In this document: in pieces, positions 1 to 5,561 of the stretch
Numbering within the stretch: position 1 is the stretch's first letter
Layout of the letters: each line of letters starts with the position of its first letter
Assembly (NCBI GenBank): GCA_040751955.1
Contig: JBFMFY010000109.1
Location: 1-5,749 of the forward strand
From: SpSt-333 sp040751955
GTDB lineage: Bacteria > Bacteroidota > Ignavibacteria > UBA10030 > UBA8401
DNA length: 5,749 bases
Direction: 5' to 3'
The notes under the pieces: model-generated
What the model was told of the DNA's origin: nothing
The model's database searches: none
What the model saw: only the letters and a program-made list of their open reading frames with translations
Program-made: the position numbers and the translations under genes

Positions 1-603
1 GTTATTGCTCGGCCATTTATCGGCTCTGTTGGTTCTTTCAAACGAACGGCAAACAGAAAAGATTTTTCGCTTATTCCGCCGGGGAAGACGATGCTTGATC
101 TGTTAACGGAAAACCAAATTTCTACAGTAGCGGTAGGAAAAATTGACGATCTGTTTGCCGGCAGAGGATTGCGTGAAAAGATCCATACACAATCTAACGG
201 CGAAGGAATAGAGCAAACAATTTTGTGGGGGAAAAACATTAAGAGCGGCTTTGTGTTTACGAATCTTGTCGATTTCGATCAACTCTACGGACATCGGCAA
301 GATCCGAAAGGAATGAAAGAAGCGCTGGAGTATTTTGATTCACACCTGCCGCGTATTATTGAAACACTGAATGACGACGACATTCTGATTCTCACTGCAG
401 ATCACGGCAATGATCCGACGGATACGAGTACCGACCATAGCCGAGAATATGTTCCGCTGTTAACGTACTCTCCAAAGGGAAAAAAAGGGGTCAATCTCGG
501 CATCCGTCAAACATTTGCTGATTTGGGGAGCACGATAGTAGAGTACTTTGGTTTGCACAACACAGAAATCAAAGGAAGCAGTTTTTTGCGTTCAATCGTC
601 TAA
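1..603 (+). CDS. deoB: Phosphopentomutase, C-terminal part (5' end outside window)
   Basis: The frame is open from base 1 and gives 200 residues to a TAA at 601-603, so the N-terminal half, with the phosphorylated threonine of the family, is missing. Phosphopentomutase interconverts ribose or deoxyribose 1-phosphate and 5-phosphate, linking nucleoside phosphorolysis to the pentose phosphate pathway or to deoxyribose-phosphate aldolase. The fragment opens with the family stretch VIARPFIG followed by RTANRKDFSL. The alkaline-phosphatase-like metal site is intact: Asp and His of FDQLYGH (fragment residues 93 and 98), Asp-His of TADHGNDP (134-135) and His of DHSREYVP (146). This pattern separates DeoB from related phosphoglycerate mutases. 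It is the first visible gene of a compact unit with BMC vertex genes downstream, which makes nucleoside or pentose catabolism the likely context. The C-terminus looks complete and nothing seems broken. Confidence 0.97.
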   Translation, partial: VIARPFIGSVGSFKRTANRKDFSLIPPGKTMLDLLTENQISTVAVGKIDDLFAGRGLREKIHTQSNGEGIEQTILWGKNIKSGFVFTNLVDFDQLYGHRQDPKGMKEALEYFDSHLPRIIETLNDDDILILTADHGNDPTDTSTDHSREYVPLLTYSPKGKKGVNLGIRQTFADLGSTIVEYFGLHNTEIKGSSFLRSIV

Positions 604-624
604 CGTTTGAGAGCAACGGAGGAT

Positions 625-915
625 ATGGAAAAAGCGAGACACAGCATTCAATTTGAAGCGGAAGTTGACGATGAGGGAAAAGTAACATTTTCCAAATCTG
701 TAAACGAGCTTCAACTTGCTGCCGGTTCAAAAGTCACCGTCACTATTTTCGGCGGTGTAGTATCAAAAAAGTTGACAACCATTGGCGTTACAGAAGAAGA
801 GATTGAACGAATTGGCAAAACGCAAATGGAAGACCGTGAACATGTAATGACGTTTCTTGCTTCGCAGGGAACGTTGAAGAAGAGACGTATCCCCAAACGT
901 TTGGTGCGTGCGTGA
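625..915 (+). CDS. AbrB-like antitoxin-type protein, partner of the PIN protein
   Basis: A protein of 96 residues when read from the ATG at 625. An in-frame TTG at 607 would add six residues, but the homology-like part begins only at about residue 7. A GGAGG at 618-622 lies just 2 bases before the ATG, closer than usual, so the start is not certain. Residues 7-42 (FEAEVDDEGKVTF, then GSKVTVTIF) have the alternating beta pattern of an AbrB/MazE-type swapped hairpin, a DNA-binding fold common in antitoxins. Residues 54-83 (GVTEEEIERIGKTQ to FLASQGTL) look helical and resemble the toxin-binding tails of small antitoxins encoded beside PIN proteins. The end is strongly basic (KKRRIPKR, 85-92). 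It begins 21 bases after deoB, and its TGA overlaps the GTG start of the PIN gene. A likely role is binding the PIN protein and autoregulation, but the family call rests on pattern only. Confidence 0.72.
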   Translation: MEKARHSIQFEAEVDDEGKVTFSKSVNELQLAAGSKVTVTIFGGVVSKKLTTIGVTEEEIERIGKTQMEDREHVMTFLASQGTLKKRRIPKRLVRA

Positions 916-1313
916 ATTTCAAAAAGATTGTTGTTGATTCGGATATCATTCTCGACCATGTAACGACAAACGGAAGTGTTTCGATGCTGCGGCGGTTAAT
1001 GAATCGATACTTTTGTTATACAACGGTGTTTAACGCGATAGAATTGTTTGCGGCAGTACGTACCTCCAAAGAGCGTCAAGCAATTGAAGATGCGCTCTCT
1101 GCGATGAAGGTGTTAGGCGTGAATGCAAAAAGTGCAAAGTCTATTTCGCAAGCATATTCAATGGCAAGAGATCGAATTTCAGGATTGATTGCGGGAGTAT
1201 GCATTGAAAGCAAACTTCCTATAGTCACACAGAATCCGAAACGATACGGCAACATTCCAATGTTGCACGTGTTCACAGTACGCTCACTATTGAAAGAAAG
1301 CCAACAGTCATGA
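912..1313 (+). CDS. PIN-domain (VapC-like) protein, possibly catalytically impaired
   Basis: A protein of 133 residues starting at GTG 912, which overlaps the upstream TGA (GTGA). This start is favoured because the first beta strand, KKIVVDSD, follows at once. PIN domains are Mg2+-dependent RNases and most are toxins of toxin-antitoxin pairs. Visible landmarks are Asp9 in IVVDSD, Glu44 in FNAIELFAA, and the C-terminal block LIAGVCIE...LPIVTQNPKRY...IPML with Asn108 at the usual Asp/Asn position. The third acid, normally the Asp of a D-x-LIAA motif, appears to be Ser90 (SGLIAG). Nearby Asp87 is out of register, so activity may be reduced or lost. The gene's TGA overlaps the ATG of the first BMC vertex gene (ATGA), so its translation is probably coupled to shell protein synthesis. 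It could be a working VapC, an inactive relic, or a protein recruited for another job. Confidence 0.82.
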   Translation: MNFKKIVVDSDIILDHVTTNGSVSMLRRLMNRYFCYTTVFNAIELFAAVRTSKERQAIEDALSAMKVLGVNAKSAKSISQAYSMARDRISGLIAGVCIESKLPIVTQNPKRYGNIPMLHVFTVRSLLKESQQS

Positions 1314-1579
1314 TTCTTGGAAAAGTTATTGGTACAGTGTGGGCGACGCGAAAAGATGAAAATCTTGTGGGAGCGTCGTTGCAGATTGTCAAACATGTCG
1401 ATCTTGATTACAAGTTGAAAGACCAGTTTGTTGTAGCGATGAACACTGTTCAGGCGGGTGTGGGTGACATCGTGCTGGTGGCGACCGGGAGTTCAGCCCG
1501 ACAAACTGCTCAAACGAAAAACAAACCGGTCGATGCCGTCATTATGGCGGTGGTTGATAAACTTGACGTGAAAGAGTAA
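1310..1579 (+). CDS. BMC vertex protein, EutN/CcmL family (copy 1)
   Basis: A protein of 89 residues, the normal size for pentameric BMC-P proteins (Pfam EutN_CcmL), which cap the vertices of icosahedral bacterial microcompartment shells. Family signatures are in order: LGKVIGTVWATRKDENL at 3-19, VVAMNTVQAGVGDIVLV at 41-57, GSSAR at 60-64, and NKPVDAVIMAVVDKLDV at 71-87. The usual Asp of the AVDTVGAG block is Asn45 here. The ATG at 1310 overlaps the PIN stop codon, and only a weak purine run (GAAAGAAAG, 1292-1300) lies upstream, which suggests translational coupling. The stop overlaps the start of copy 2 (TAATG). No BMC hexamer gene is in the window, so the rest of the shell must be encoded elsewhere, most simply upstream of deoB. 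The family call is very secure; the compartment type is inferred. Confidence 0.96.
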   Translation: MILGKVIGTVWATRKDENLVGASLQIVKHVDLDYKLKDQFVVAMNTVQAGVGDIVLVATGSSARQTAQTKNKPVDAVIMAVVDKLDVKE

Positions 1580-1845
1580 TGTTTCTCGCAAAAGTCATCG
1601 GTACAGTGTGGGCCACCAGAAAAGATGAACATCTGAAGAGTTTCAAAATGCAATTTATTCAGCCCATCGATGCTCATCGTAACAATGTCGGATCGCCGAT
1701 TGTCGCGGTCGATACCGTGGGAGCAGGAACAGGAGAAATTGTGTTTTATATAACGGCGGCAGAAGCCGTCATCCCTCTGCCGGTCGATATGGCGCCGGTA
1801 GACGCAAGTATTGTCGGTATTGTTGACAGAATTGATATCACATAA
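1579..1845 (+). CDS. BMC vertex protein, EutN/CcmL family (copy 2, divergent)
   Basis: A protein of 88 residues and a paralogue of the preceding gene. The N-terminus LAKVIGTVWATRKDEHL (3-19) nearly repeats copy 1. The central block VAVDTVGAGTGEIVF (42-56) and the end APVDASIVGIVDRIDI (72-87) are typical of the family. The GSSAR segment of copy 1 is replaced by TAAEAVIPLPVDM (59-71), a hydrophobic, proline-containing loop, so the pore or the subunit-facing surface probably differs. At DNA level both copies share a 14-base identical run (1331-1344 and 1600-1613) at the same place in the gene, which fits tandem duplication followed by divergence. Translation starts in a TAATG overlap, with a purine-rich GAAAGAG just upstream. 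It may form its own pentamers or mixed ones with copy 1; the sequence cannot decide this. Confidence 0.94.
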   Translation: MFLAKVIGTVWATRKDEHLKSFKMQFIQPIDAHRNNVGSPIVAVDTVGAGTGEIVFYITAAEAVIPLPVDMAPVDASIVGIVDRIDIT

Positions 1846-1852
1846 TTATTAG
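1823..1852 (+). promoter_or_regulatory. Possible internal promoter before rpoD (weak)
   Basis: A perfect TTGACA lies at 1823-1828, inside the end of the second shell gene. An 18-base spacer leads to TATTAG (1847-1852), which matches the TATAAT consensus at four of six positions. It would allow rpoD to be transcribed without the BMC operon. Against it, TTGACA encodes part of the conserved VDR motif of the shell protein and so may be chance, the predicted start would fall almost on the ribosome binding site, and promoters in the Bacteroidota often follow a different consensus. Confidence 0.25.
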
Positions 1853-1861
1853 GTGAAGGAG
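1851..1861 (+). promoter_or_regulatory. Ribosome binding site of rpoD
   Basis: AGGTGAAGGAG precedes the ATG at 1864. AGGTGA (1851-1856) pairs with the usual 16S tail and leaves 7 bases to the start, while AAGGAG (1856-1861) leaves only 2. The first is the better placed, and both support the ATG at 1864 as the true start. Confidence 0.7.
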
Positions 1862-1863
1862 TA

Positions 1864-2721
1864 ATGGTTAAAATAACTAAACAATATACAAACAGAGAAA
1901 GTCAGTCACTCGATAAGTATCTTCAGGAGATCGGCAAAGTAGATTTGTTGACTCCTGAAGAAGAGATCGAACTTGCGAAGAGAATTAAAAAAGGAGACCA
2001 GCGTGCGCTGGAAAAATTAACGAAAGCAAATCTGCGTTTTGTTGTTAGTGTTGCAAAGCAATACCAGAACCAGGGATTATCCCTCGGCGATTTGATTAAC
2101 GAGGGTAATCTTGGTTTGATTAAAGCGGCAAAACGTTTTGATGAAACACGAGGATTTAAGTTTATTTCGTATGCGGTGTGGTGGATTCGCCAATCTATTT
2201 TGCAGGCTCTTGCCGAACAATCGCGAATAGTCCGGCTTCCGTTGAACCGTGTAGGCGCACTGAACAAAATCGGCAAAGCGTTCAGCCAGTTAGAGCAGGA
2301 ATTTGAACGCGAGCCAAGCGCCAGTGAGTTGGCGGAAGAACTCGACATGTCGGTATTTGAAGTTGCCGATACGCTGAAAATTTCCGGACGTCACCTCTCG
2401 GTGGATGCGCCGTTTGCGCAAGGAGAAGACAACCGACTGCTTGATGTCATTCAGGATGAACGACAACCTGCTCCGGATGCTATCTTGATGGACGAGTCGC
2501 TGAAAGAAGAAGTGAAGCGCGCCCTGGCAACACTCAGTGATCGTGAAGCAGAAGTGATTCGTCTCTATTTCGGTCTGCAGAAGGAACATTCACTGACTCT
2601 TGAGGAGATTGGCGAGAAATTTAATCTCACTCGTGAACGAGTGCGACAGATTAAAGAAAAAGCGATCCGCCGTCTGCGTCATGCTTCGAGGAGCAAAAAT
2701 CTTCGAGCGTATCTCGGATAA
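1864..2721 (+). CDS. rpoD: Primary (housekeeping) sigma factor, short form without region 1.1
   Basis: A protein of 285 residues that directs RNA polymerase to most housekeeping promoters. Region 1.2 is SLDKYLQEIGKVDLLTPEEE (15-34). Region 2 spans about 48-119, with the core-binding and -10 recognition blocks LSLGDLINEGNLGLIKA (72-88) and GFKFISYAVWWIRQSI (97-112). Region 3 follows (RIVRLPLNRVG, then FEREPSASELAEEL). Region 4 ends the protein, with the -35 helix-turn-helix LTLEEIGEKFNLTRERVRQI at 244-263. Region 1.1, present in the Escherichia coli and many other RpoD proteins, is absent: the protein starts with MVKITKQYTNRESQ, as in short primary sigma factors of Bacteroidota and Chlorobiota. 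The gene starts 18 bases after the second BMC vertex gene on the same strand and ends at a strong terminator. It may be cotranscribed with the shell genes or have its own promoter. Confidence 0.98.
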   Translation: MVKITKQYTNRESQSLDKYLQEIGKVDLLTPEEEIELAKRIKKGDQRALEKLTKANLRFVVSVAKQYQNQGLSLGDLINEGNLGLIKAAKRFDETRGFKFISYAVWWIRQSILQALAEQSRIVRLPLNRVGALNKIGKAFSQLEQEFEREPSASELAEELDMSVFEVADTLKISGRHLSVDAPFAQGEDNRLLDVIQDERQPAPDAILMDESLKEEVKRALATLSDREAEVIRLYFGLQKEHSLTLEEIGEKFNLTRERVRQIKEKAIRRLRHASRSKNLRAYLG

Positions 2722-2741
2722 CATCGTTTATTGAAAAAAGT

Positions 2742-2777
2742 ACAAAGCCCGTTCGAAAGGACGGGCTTTGTTGTTTT
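2742..2777 (+). terminator. Intrinsic terminator after rpoD
   Basis: Perfect 11-base arms ACAAAGCCCGT (2742-2752) and ACGGGCTTTGT (2761-2771) are extended by T-G and C-G pairs to close on a GAAA tetraloop (2755-2758). A short T-rich tract (TGTTTT) follows. The hairpin starts 20 bases after the rpoD stop. An A-rich stretch on the left side (GAAAAAAG) might give some activity in the reverse direction. Confidence 0.92.
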
Positions 2778-2778
2778 A

Positions 2779-2798
2779 ATCCGAAGAATCCTTCGGAT
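2779..2798. repeat. Second hairpin directly behind the terminator
   Basis: A perfect 8-base inverted repeat, ATCCGAAG (2779-2786) and CTTCGGAT (2791-2798), encloses a 4-base AATC loop. It starts only 7 bases after the terminator stem. No T-run follows, so it is not a classical terminator itself. It may back up the first hairpin or protect the 3' end of the transcript. The rest of the gap to 2986 shows no convincing gene or promoter. Confidence 0.6.
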
Positions 2799-2973
2799 AA
2801 GGTCTTATAAATCTGATCAACAAGTTACGCCCAACAGTGATAATGATGAGTTCCACCGTAGGGACAATGAAAATTCTTTTTCTCTGTTAATTGTATTGAA
2901 AGTTGTTGCAGGAGTCGGTAGATTTAACGGCAACACGCTGATGTTTTATGTATTGTTTCACTTTATAACCTAT

Positions 2974-2980
2974 GGAAGGA
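2974..2980 (+). promoter_or_regulatory. Ribosome binding site that sets the start at 2987
   Basis: GGAAGGA at 2974-2980 stands 6 bases before the ATG at 2987. An earlier in-frame ATG at 2972 overlaps this site and has no good Shine-Dalgarno sequence of its own, so 2987 is the preferred start. Confidence 0.6.
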
Positions 2981-2986
2981 CTGGCT

Positions 2987-3544
2987 ATGGAGCATCCCCC
3001 GCGCCTCCTGCAATCCCTCAAAGAAATTCCGATGAAGTATCCAGCAGTGATTTCAGGATACATTATCTATAGTTACTTGTTCTACACACTTATTCGGTTT
3101 TTTATCATCGCACGTGAATCGAGAGTGACGTTTCAGACTGTGTTTGAGATGTTCGATGCACTGCCGTTTATGTGGTTGTTGGCAATTATGCTGGTCAAAG
3201 TCATTGATATAAAGACTCGTTTATACGAAAGCGAACGACTCCGTATGCTTCACGAGAAAGAATTGAATATGAAAGAGACGCAGATCACTACCATGCGGGA
3301 GGTTACACGAGGTTTGCAGCATCACATCAATAACCCTCTTGCCATCATCATTCTTACGCTGAGCAAAGTCAAGCGATTAGTGTCGGGTAGTCCTGAGGTG
3401 ACGAAAGAAATTAACTCTATTGAGGAAGCGGCAAAACGTATCACCAAAGCGTTGAAAGATTTCGGAGAATCTGATTACTATAAGGTAGAGCAAATCGGTT
3501 CAACGGTGGGAGCCATGACTGTTCCTTCCGATACAGCAGAATGA
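2987..3544 (+). CDS. Two-helix membrane protein with a lone histidine-kinase-like H-box domain
   Basis: A protein of 185 residues when read from the ATG at 2987. Hydrophobic stretches at about 20-42 and 58-75 look like two transmembrane helices with a short loop between. A charged, probably coiled-coil linker follows (about 76-105). Then comes REVTRGLQHHINNPLAIIIL (104-123), close to the H-box of HisKA dimerisation domains (consensus HEINNPL), with His112 at the phosphorylated position. The Glu after it is replaced by His113. A second helix at about 140-165 (SIEEAAKRITKALKDF) completes a possible helical hairpin. The chain then ends after some 20 residues, with no HATPase domain, so it cannot phosphorylate itself. 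It could be a truncated kinase, a phosphotransfer or dimerising partner, or a scaffold. No response regulator or other kinase part is adjacent. The fold call is moderate and the function unknown. Confidence 0.78.
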   Translation: MEHPPRLLQSLKEIPMKYPAVISGYIIYSYLFYTLIRFFIIARESRVTFQTVFEMFDALPFMWLLAIMLVKVIDIKTRLYESERLRMLHEKELNMKETQITTMREVTRGLQHHINNPLAIIILTLSKVKRLVSGSPEVTKEINSIEEAAKRITKALKDFGESDYYKVEQIGSTVGAMTVPSDTAE

Positions 3545-3665
3545 ATGTTGTAACTTCTTGACGAATGTTGATATCGCTTTTAATCCATCATGTTGCTTTT
3601 TTATTTCCTCCGAGATATCCTTCAACATCCATCTGCAATACCATACCGAATTGTCATTTTTTACA

Positions 3666-3697
3666 TTGAAAAAAGATTGCCATTCATCTTTTTTCAA
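3666..3697. repeat. 12-base inverted repeat, AT-rich; possible weak terminator
   Basis: TTGAAAAAAGAT (3666-3677) and ATCTTTTTTCAA (3686-3697) are perfect reverse complements around an 8-base loop. Its T-run lies inside the stem rather than after it, so it resembles a weak two-way terminator or only an AT-rich cruciform-type repeat. It lies 121 bases after the H-box gene stop and 103 bases before the symporter start. No gene is supported in the gap 3545-3800. Confidence 0.45.
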
Positions 3698-3749
3698 CTG
3701 ATATTTGTTCGATTTCAATCGTACGTCCCTCATTACAGTGTATAGGTAA

Positions 3750-3764
3750 GTGTTGAATCAACAC
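3750..3764. promoter_or_regulatory. Candidate operator: perfect 7+1+7 palindrome upstream of the symporter
   Basis: GTGTTGA (3750-3756), A, TCAACAC (3758-3764) forms a perfect odd-length palindrome 36 bases before the symporter start codon. This size and symmetry suit a dimeric helix-turn-helix repressor such as a sugar-responsive regulator. A TATAGG at 3741-3746 could act as a -10 box, which would put the transcription start inside the palindrome, but no matching -35 box was found. No regulator gene is visible nearby. Confidence 0.4.
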
Positions 3765-3800
3765 ATACTTGACAACTGATTCCTCGCAACGGAGCAACTT

Positions 3801-5561
3801 ATGACTCTTCATCCATTCGATCTCGCCATCATCATTATCTATTTTCTCGTTAATGCAGGAATTGGTCTGTGGGTTCAGCGGCGTGCGACAAAGCAAGTGG
3901 ATTCGTTCTTCCTTGCTGACCGTAATGTTCCGTGGTGGATGCTCGGTCTTTCCGGCTGTTCAAGTTACATCGATATTGGCGGAACGATGGCGCTTGTTGG
4001 TGCAATGTTTTACCTTGGTGTAAAAAGCATTTGGATGACGCATATTTTTTGGGGATGGCTCATCATCTGTTTTTACATGGCATTTCAGGCGAAGTATATT
4101 CGCCGCTCCGGCGTGATGACGTTTGCAGAATGGAATGTGACTCGCTTTGGCAATACACGCGACGCAGAACAGGCACGACTTGCCGCCGCAGTGTTTTTGC
4201 TTGTGTTAATGATTTTCAATCTCATGTTTATGGCTGTTGGTACAGGAAAATTTGCCGAAGAATTTTTACCATTCGCACGATGGCAATCGTCGCTTATTGT
4301 TTTTGGAGTTGTCGGAATTTACGTGACGCTCGGCGGATTTGTCGGTGTGATATTTACGGATGTGTTTCAAACCATTCTCATTGCGATTGGTGCGGTTGTG
4401 CTTGCCGTGTTGGCGTTTCAAAGTGGTGATGGAGCAAGTTTTGTTGCATTAAAGCCGGCGGAATGGAGTTCGCTTGCTCCAACGTGGACACTGTGGGAAA
4501 GTTATCTGCGTGACACACCGCCGAGTTATCAACATTACAATGCATTCGGATATATGCTGCTGGCTGGTTTTGGTTGGCTCATGTTCCGCGTACTGGCAGG
4601 ACCGAATGTGTGGGATTTTCAGTTCTTTCTCACCACAAAATCACCACGCGATGCATCGCTTGCCGCAGGGACATGGACGGTTGGATATACTCTTCGTTGG
4701 ATTATTGCGTGTTCATTTCTCATTCTCGGCATCAACCTTCTCGGTACATCCGCCGGTTTTGATGCGGAAAAAATTATGCCGCTGGTACTGAAAAAATTGC
4801 CGGTCGGTTTGCAGGGAATCTTTATGGCAATACTTCTTGCGGCACTGATGTCAACGTTGAGTGCGATGATCAACGTGACAAGTTCTGTCGTTACCAATGA
4901 TTTTCTTGCACGGTATATTCCTTCTGTGGCGGCGTCGAAACGACTTGTGAGGTACGGACAGGTCGCTTCCATTGGAGCCATTACGCTGGCGTTTATCTTC
5001 AGTCTGTCGTTTACGGATATTGTGTCGGCGTGGGAGACGATGATTTTTGTTGTGGTAACGATGATTTTGGTGCCGGCAACATTTCGCTGGCATTGGTGGC
5101 GATTCAGCGCAAAGGCATTTGTCTGGGGGATGATTGGAACGGCATCGTTCATTGTTCTTCAAAAAATTTTTTATTCCCAACTGGGTGTTGTTGAAACACT
5201 TGCCGTGGATACTGCTGCTTCATTTGTTATCACACTCATCTGCGGCTTTGCTTTTCCTCCAACGGATATGGAAGTTCTTGTAAAATTTTACAGCAAAGTT
5301 CGCCCGTTTGGCGTGTGGAAGCCGGTTCGCATGGAAGCAGAAAAACGCGGATTGGTTCCTGTGAATGACCCGATGCCGAAAATTGATATTCTCAACGGCG
5401 GATTGACTGCCGTGTTTCAAGTAAGTCTCGCCCTGATACCGTTTCATCTGTTTCTACAACGGTGGAATGAAATGGTGTTGTGGCTGATCGTTGCAGTACT
5501 TCTCTCTGTTATCCTTTATTTCACGTGGTATAAAAACCTTCCGTCGCCAACAGAAGTATGA
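3801..5561 (+). CDS. Sodium:solute symporter (SSS family), substrate probably a sugar
   Basis: A protein of 586 residues in the inner membrane that should couple Na+ entry to solute uptake, as in the PutP/vSGLT family. The start at 3801 has GGAG (3791-3794) 6 bases upstream. Many hydrophobic helices run along the chain. Helix 1 begins at about residue 7 (DLAIIIIYFLVNAGIGLWV). The unwound helix SGCSSYIDIGGTMALVG (51-67) matches the family's substrate/Na+ region. The segment STLSAMINVTSSVVTNDFLA (351-370) aligns with PutP STLS...SS..TEDLY, so Thr360-Ser362 are candidate Na2-site ligands. A polar loop with PPTDMEVLVKFYSKVRPFG, just before the last helices, is typical of symporters from Bacteroidota-like genomes. 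The stop overlaps the GH38 start (ATGA), which points to a sugar or glycoside as cargo. The exact substrate cannot be read from the sequence. Confidence 0.95.
   Translation: MTLHPFDLAIIIIYFLVNAGIGLWVQRRATKQVDSFFLADRNVPWWMLGLSGCSSYIDIGGTMALVGAMFYLGVKSIWMTHIFWGWLIICFYMAFQAKYIRRSGVMTFAEWNVTRFGNTRDAEQARLAAAVFLLVLMIFNLMFMAVGTGKFAEEFLPFARWQSSLIVFGVVGIYVTLGGFVGVIFTDVFQTILIAIGAVVLAVLAFQSGDGASFVALKPAEWSSLAPTWTLWESYLRDTPPSYQHYNAFGYMLLAGFGWLMFRVLAGPNVWDFQFFLTTKSPRDASLAAGTWTVGYTLRWIIACSFLILGINLLGTSAGFDAEKIMPLVLKKLPVGLQGIFMAILLAALMSTLSAMINVTSSVVTNDFLARYIPSVAASKRLVRYGQVASIGAITLAFIFSLSFTDIVSAWETMIFVVVTMILVPATFRWHWWRFSAKAFVWGMIGTASFIVLQKIFYSQLGVVETLAVDTAASFVITLICGFAFPPTDMEVLVKFYSKVRPFGVWKPVRMEAEKRGLVPVNDPMPKIDILNGGLTAVFQVSLALIPFHLFLQRWNEMVLWLIVAVLLSVILYFTWYKNLPSPTEV

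Noticed and set aside
2731..3072. Open frame of 113 residues on the + strand
   Set aside because: It starts at a TTG inside the region of the rpoD terminator, runs through the hairpin, has no ribosome binding site and overlaps the better supported H-box gene in another frame; its composition looks like translated noncoding DNA.
3500..3733. Reverse-strand open frame of 77 residues in the gap before the symporter
   Set aside because: It crosses the AT-rich inverted repeat and the end of the H-box gene, shows no recognisable motif, and the region has no other sign of reverse coding.
3769..3774. TTGACA as a -35 box for the symporter
   Set aside because: The hexamer is perfect, but at 16-19 bases downstream there is only GC-containing sequence over the ribosome binding site and no -10-like box, so a promoter here is unlikely.
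3932..4429. Second + strand frame of 165 residues within the symporter
   Set aside because: It is rich in Cys, Trp and Arg, as expected from a shifted reading of a membrane protein gene, and lies wholly inside a well-supported gene.
4619..5152. Reverse-strand open frame of 177 residues
   Set aside because: It is antisense to the symporter and its residues are explained by the symporter codons; it has no domain pattern of its own.
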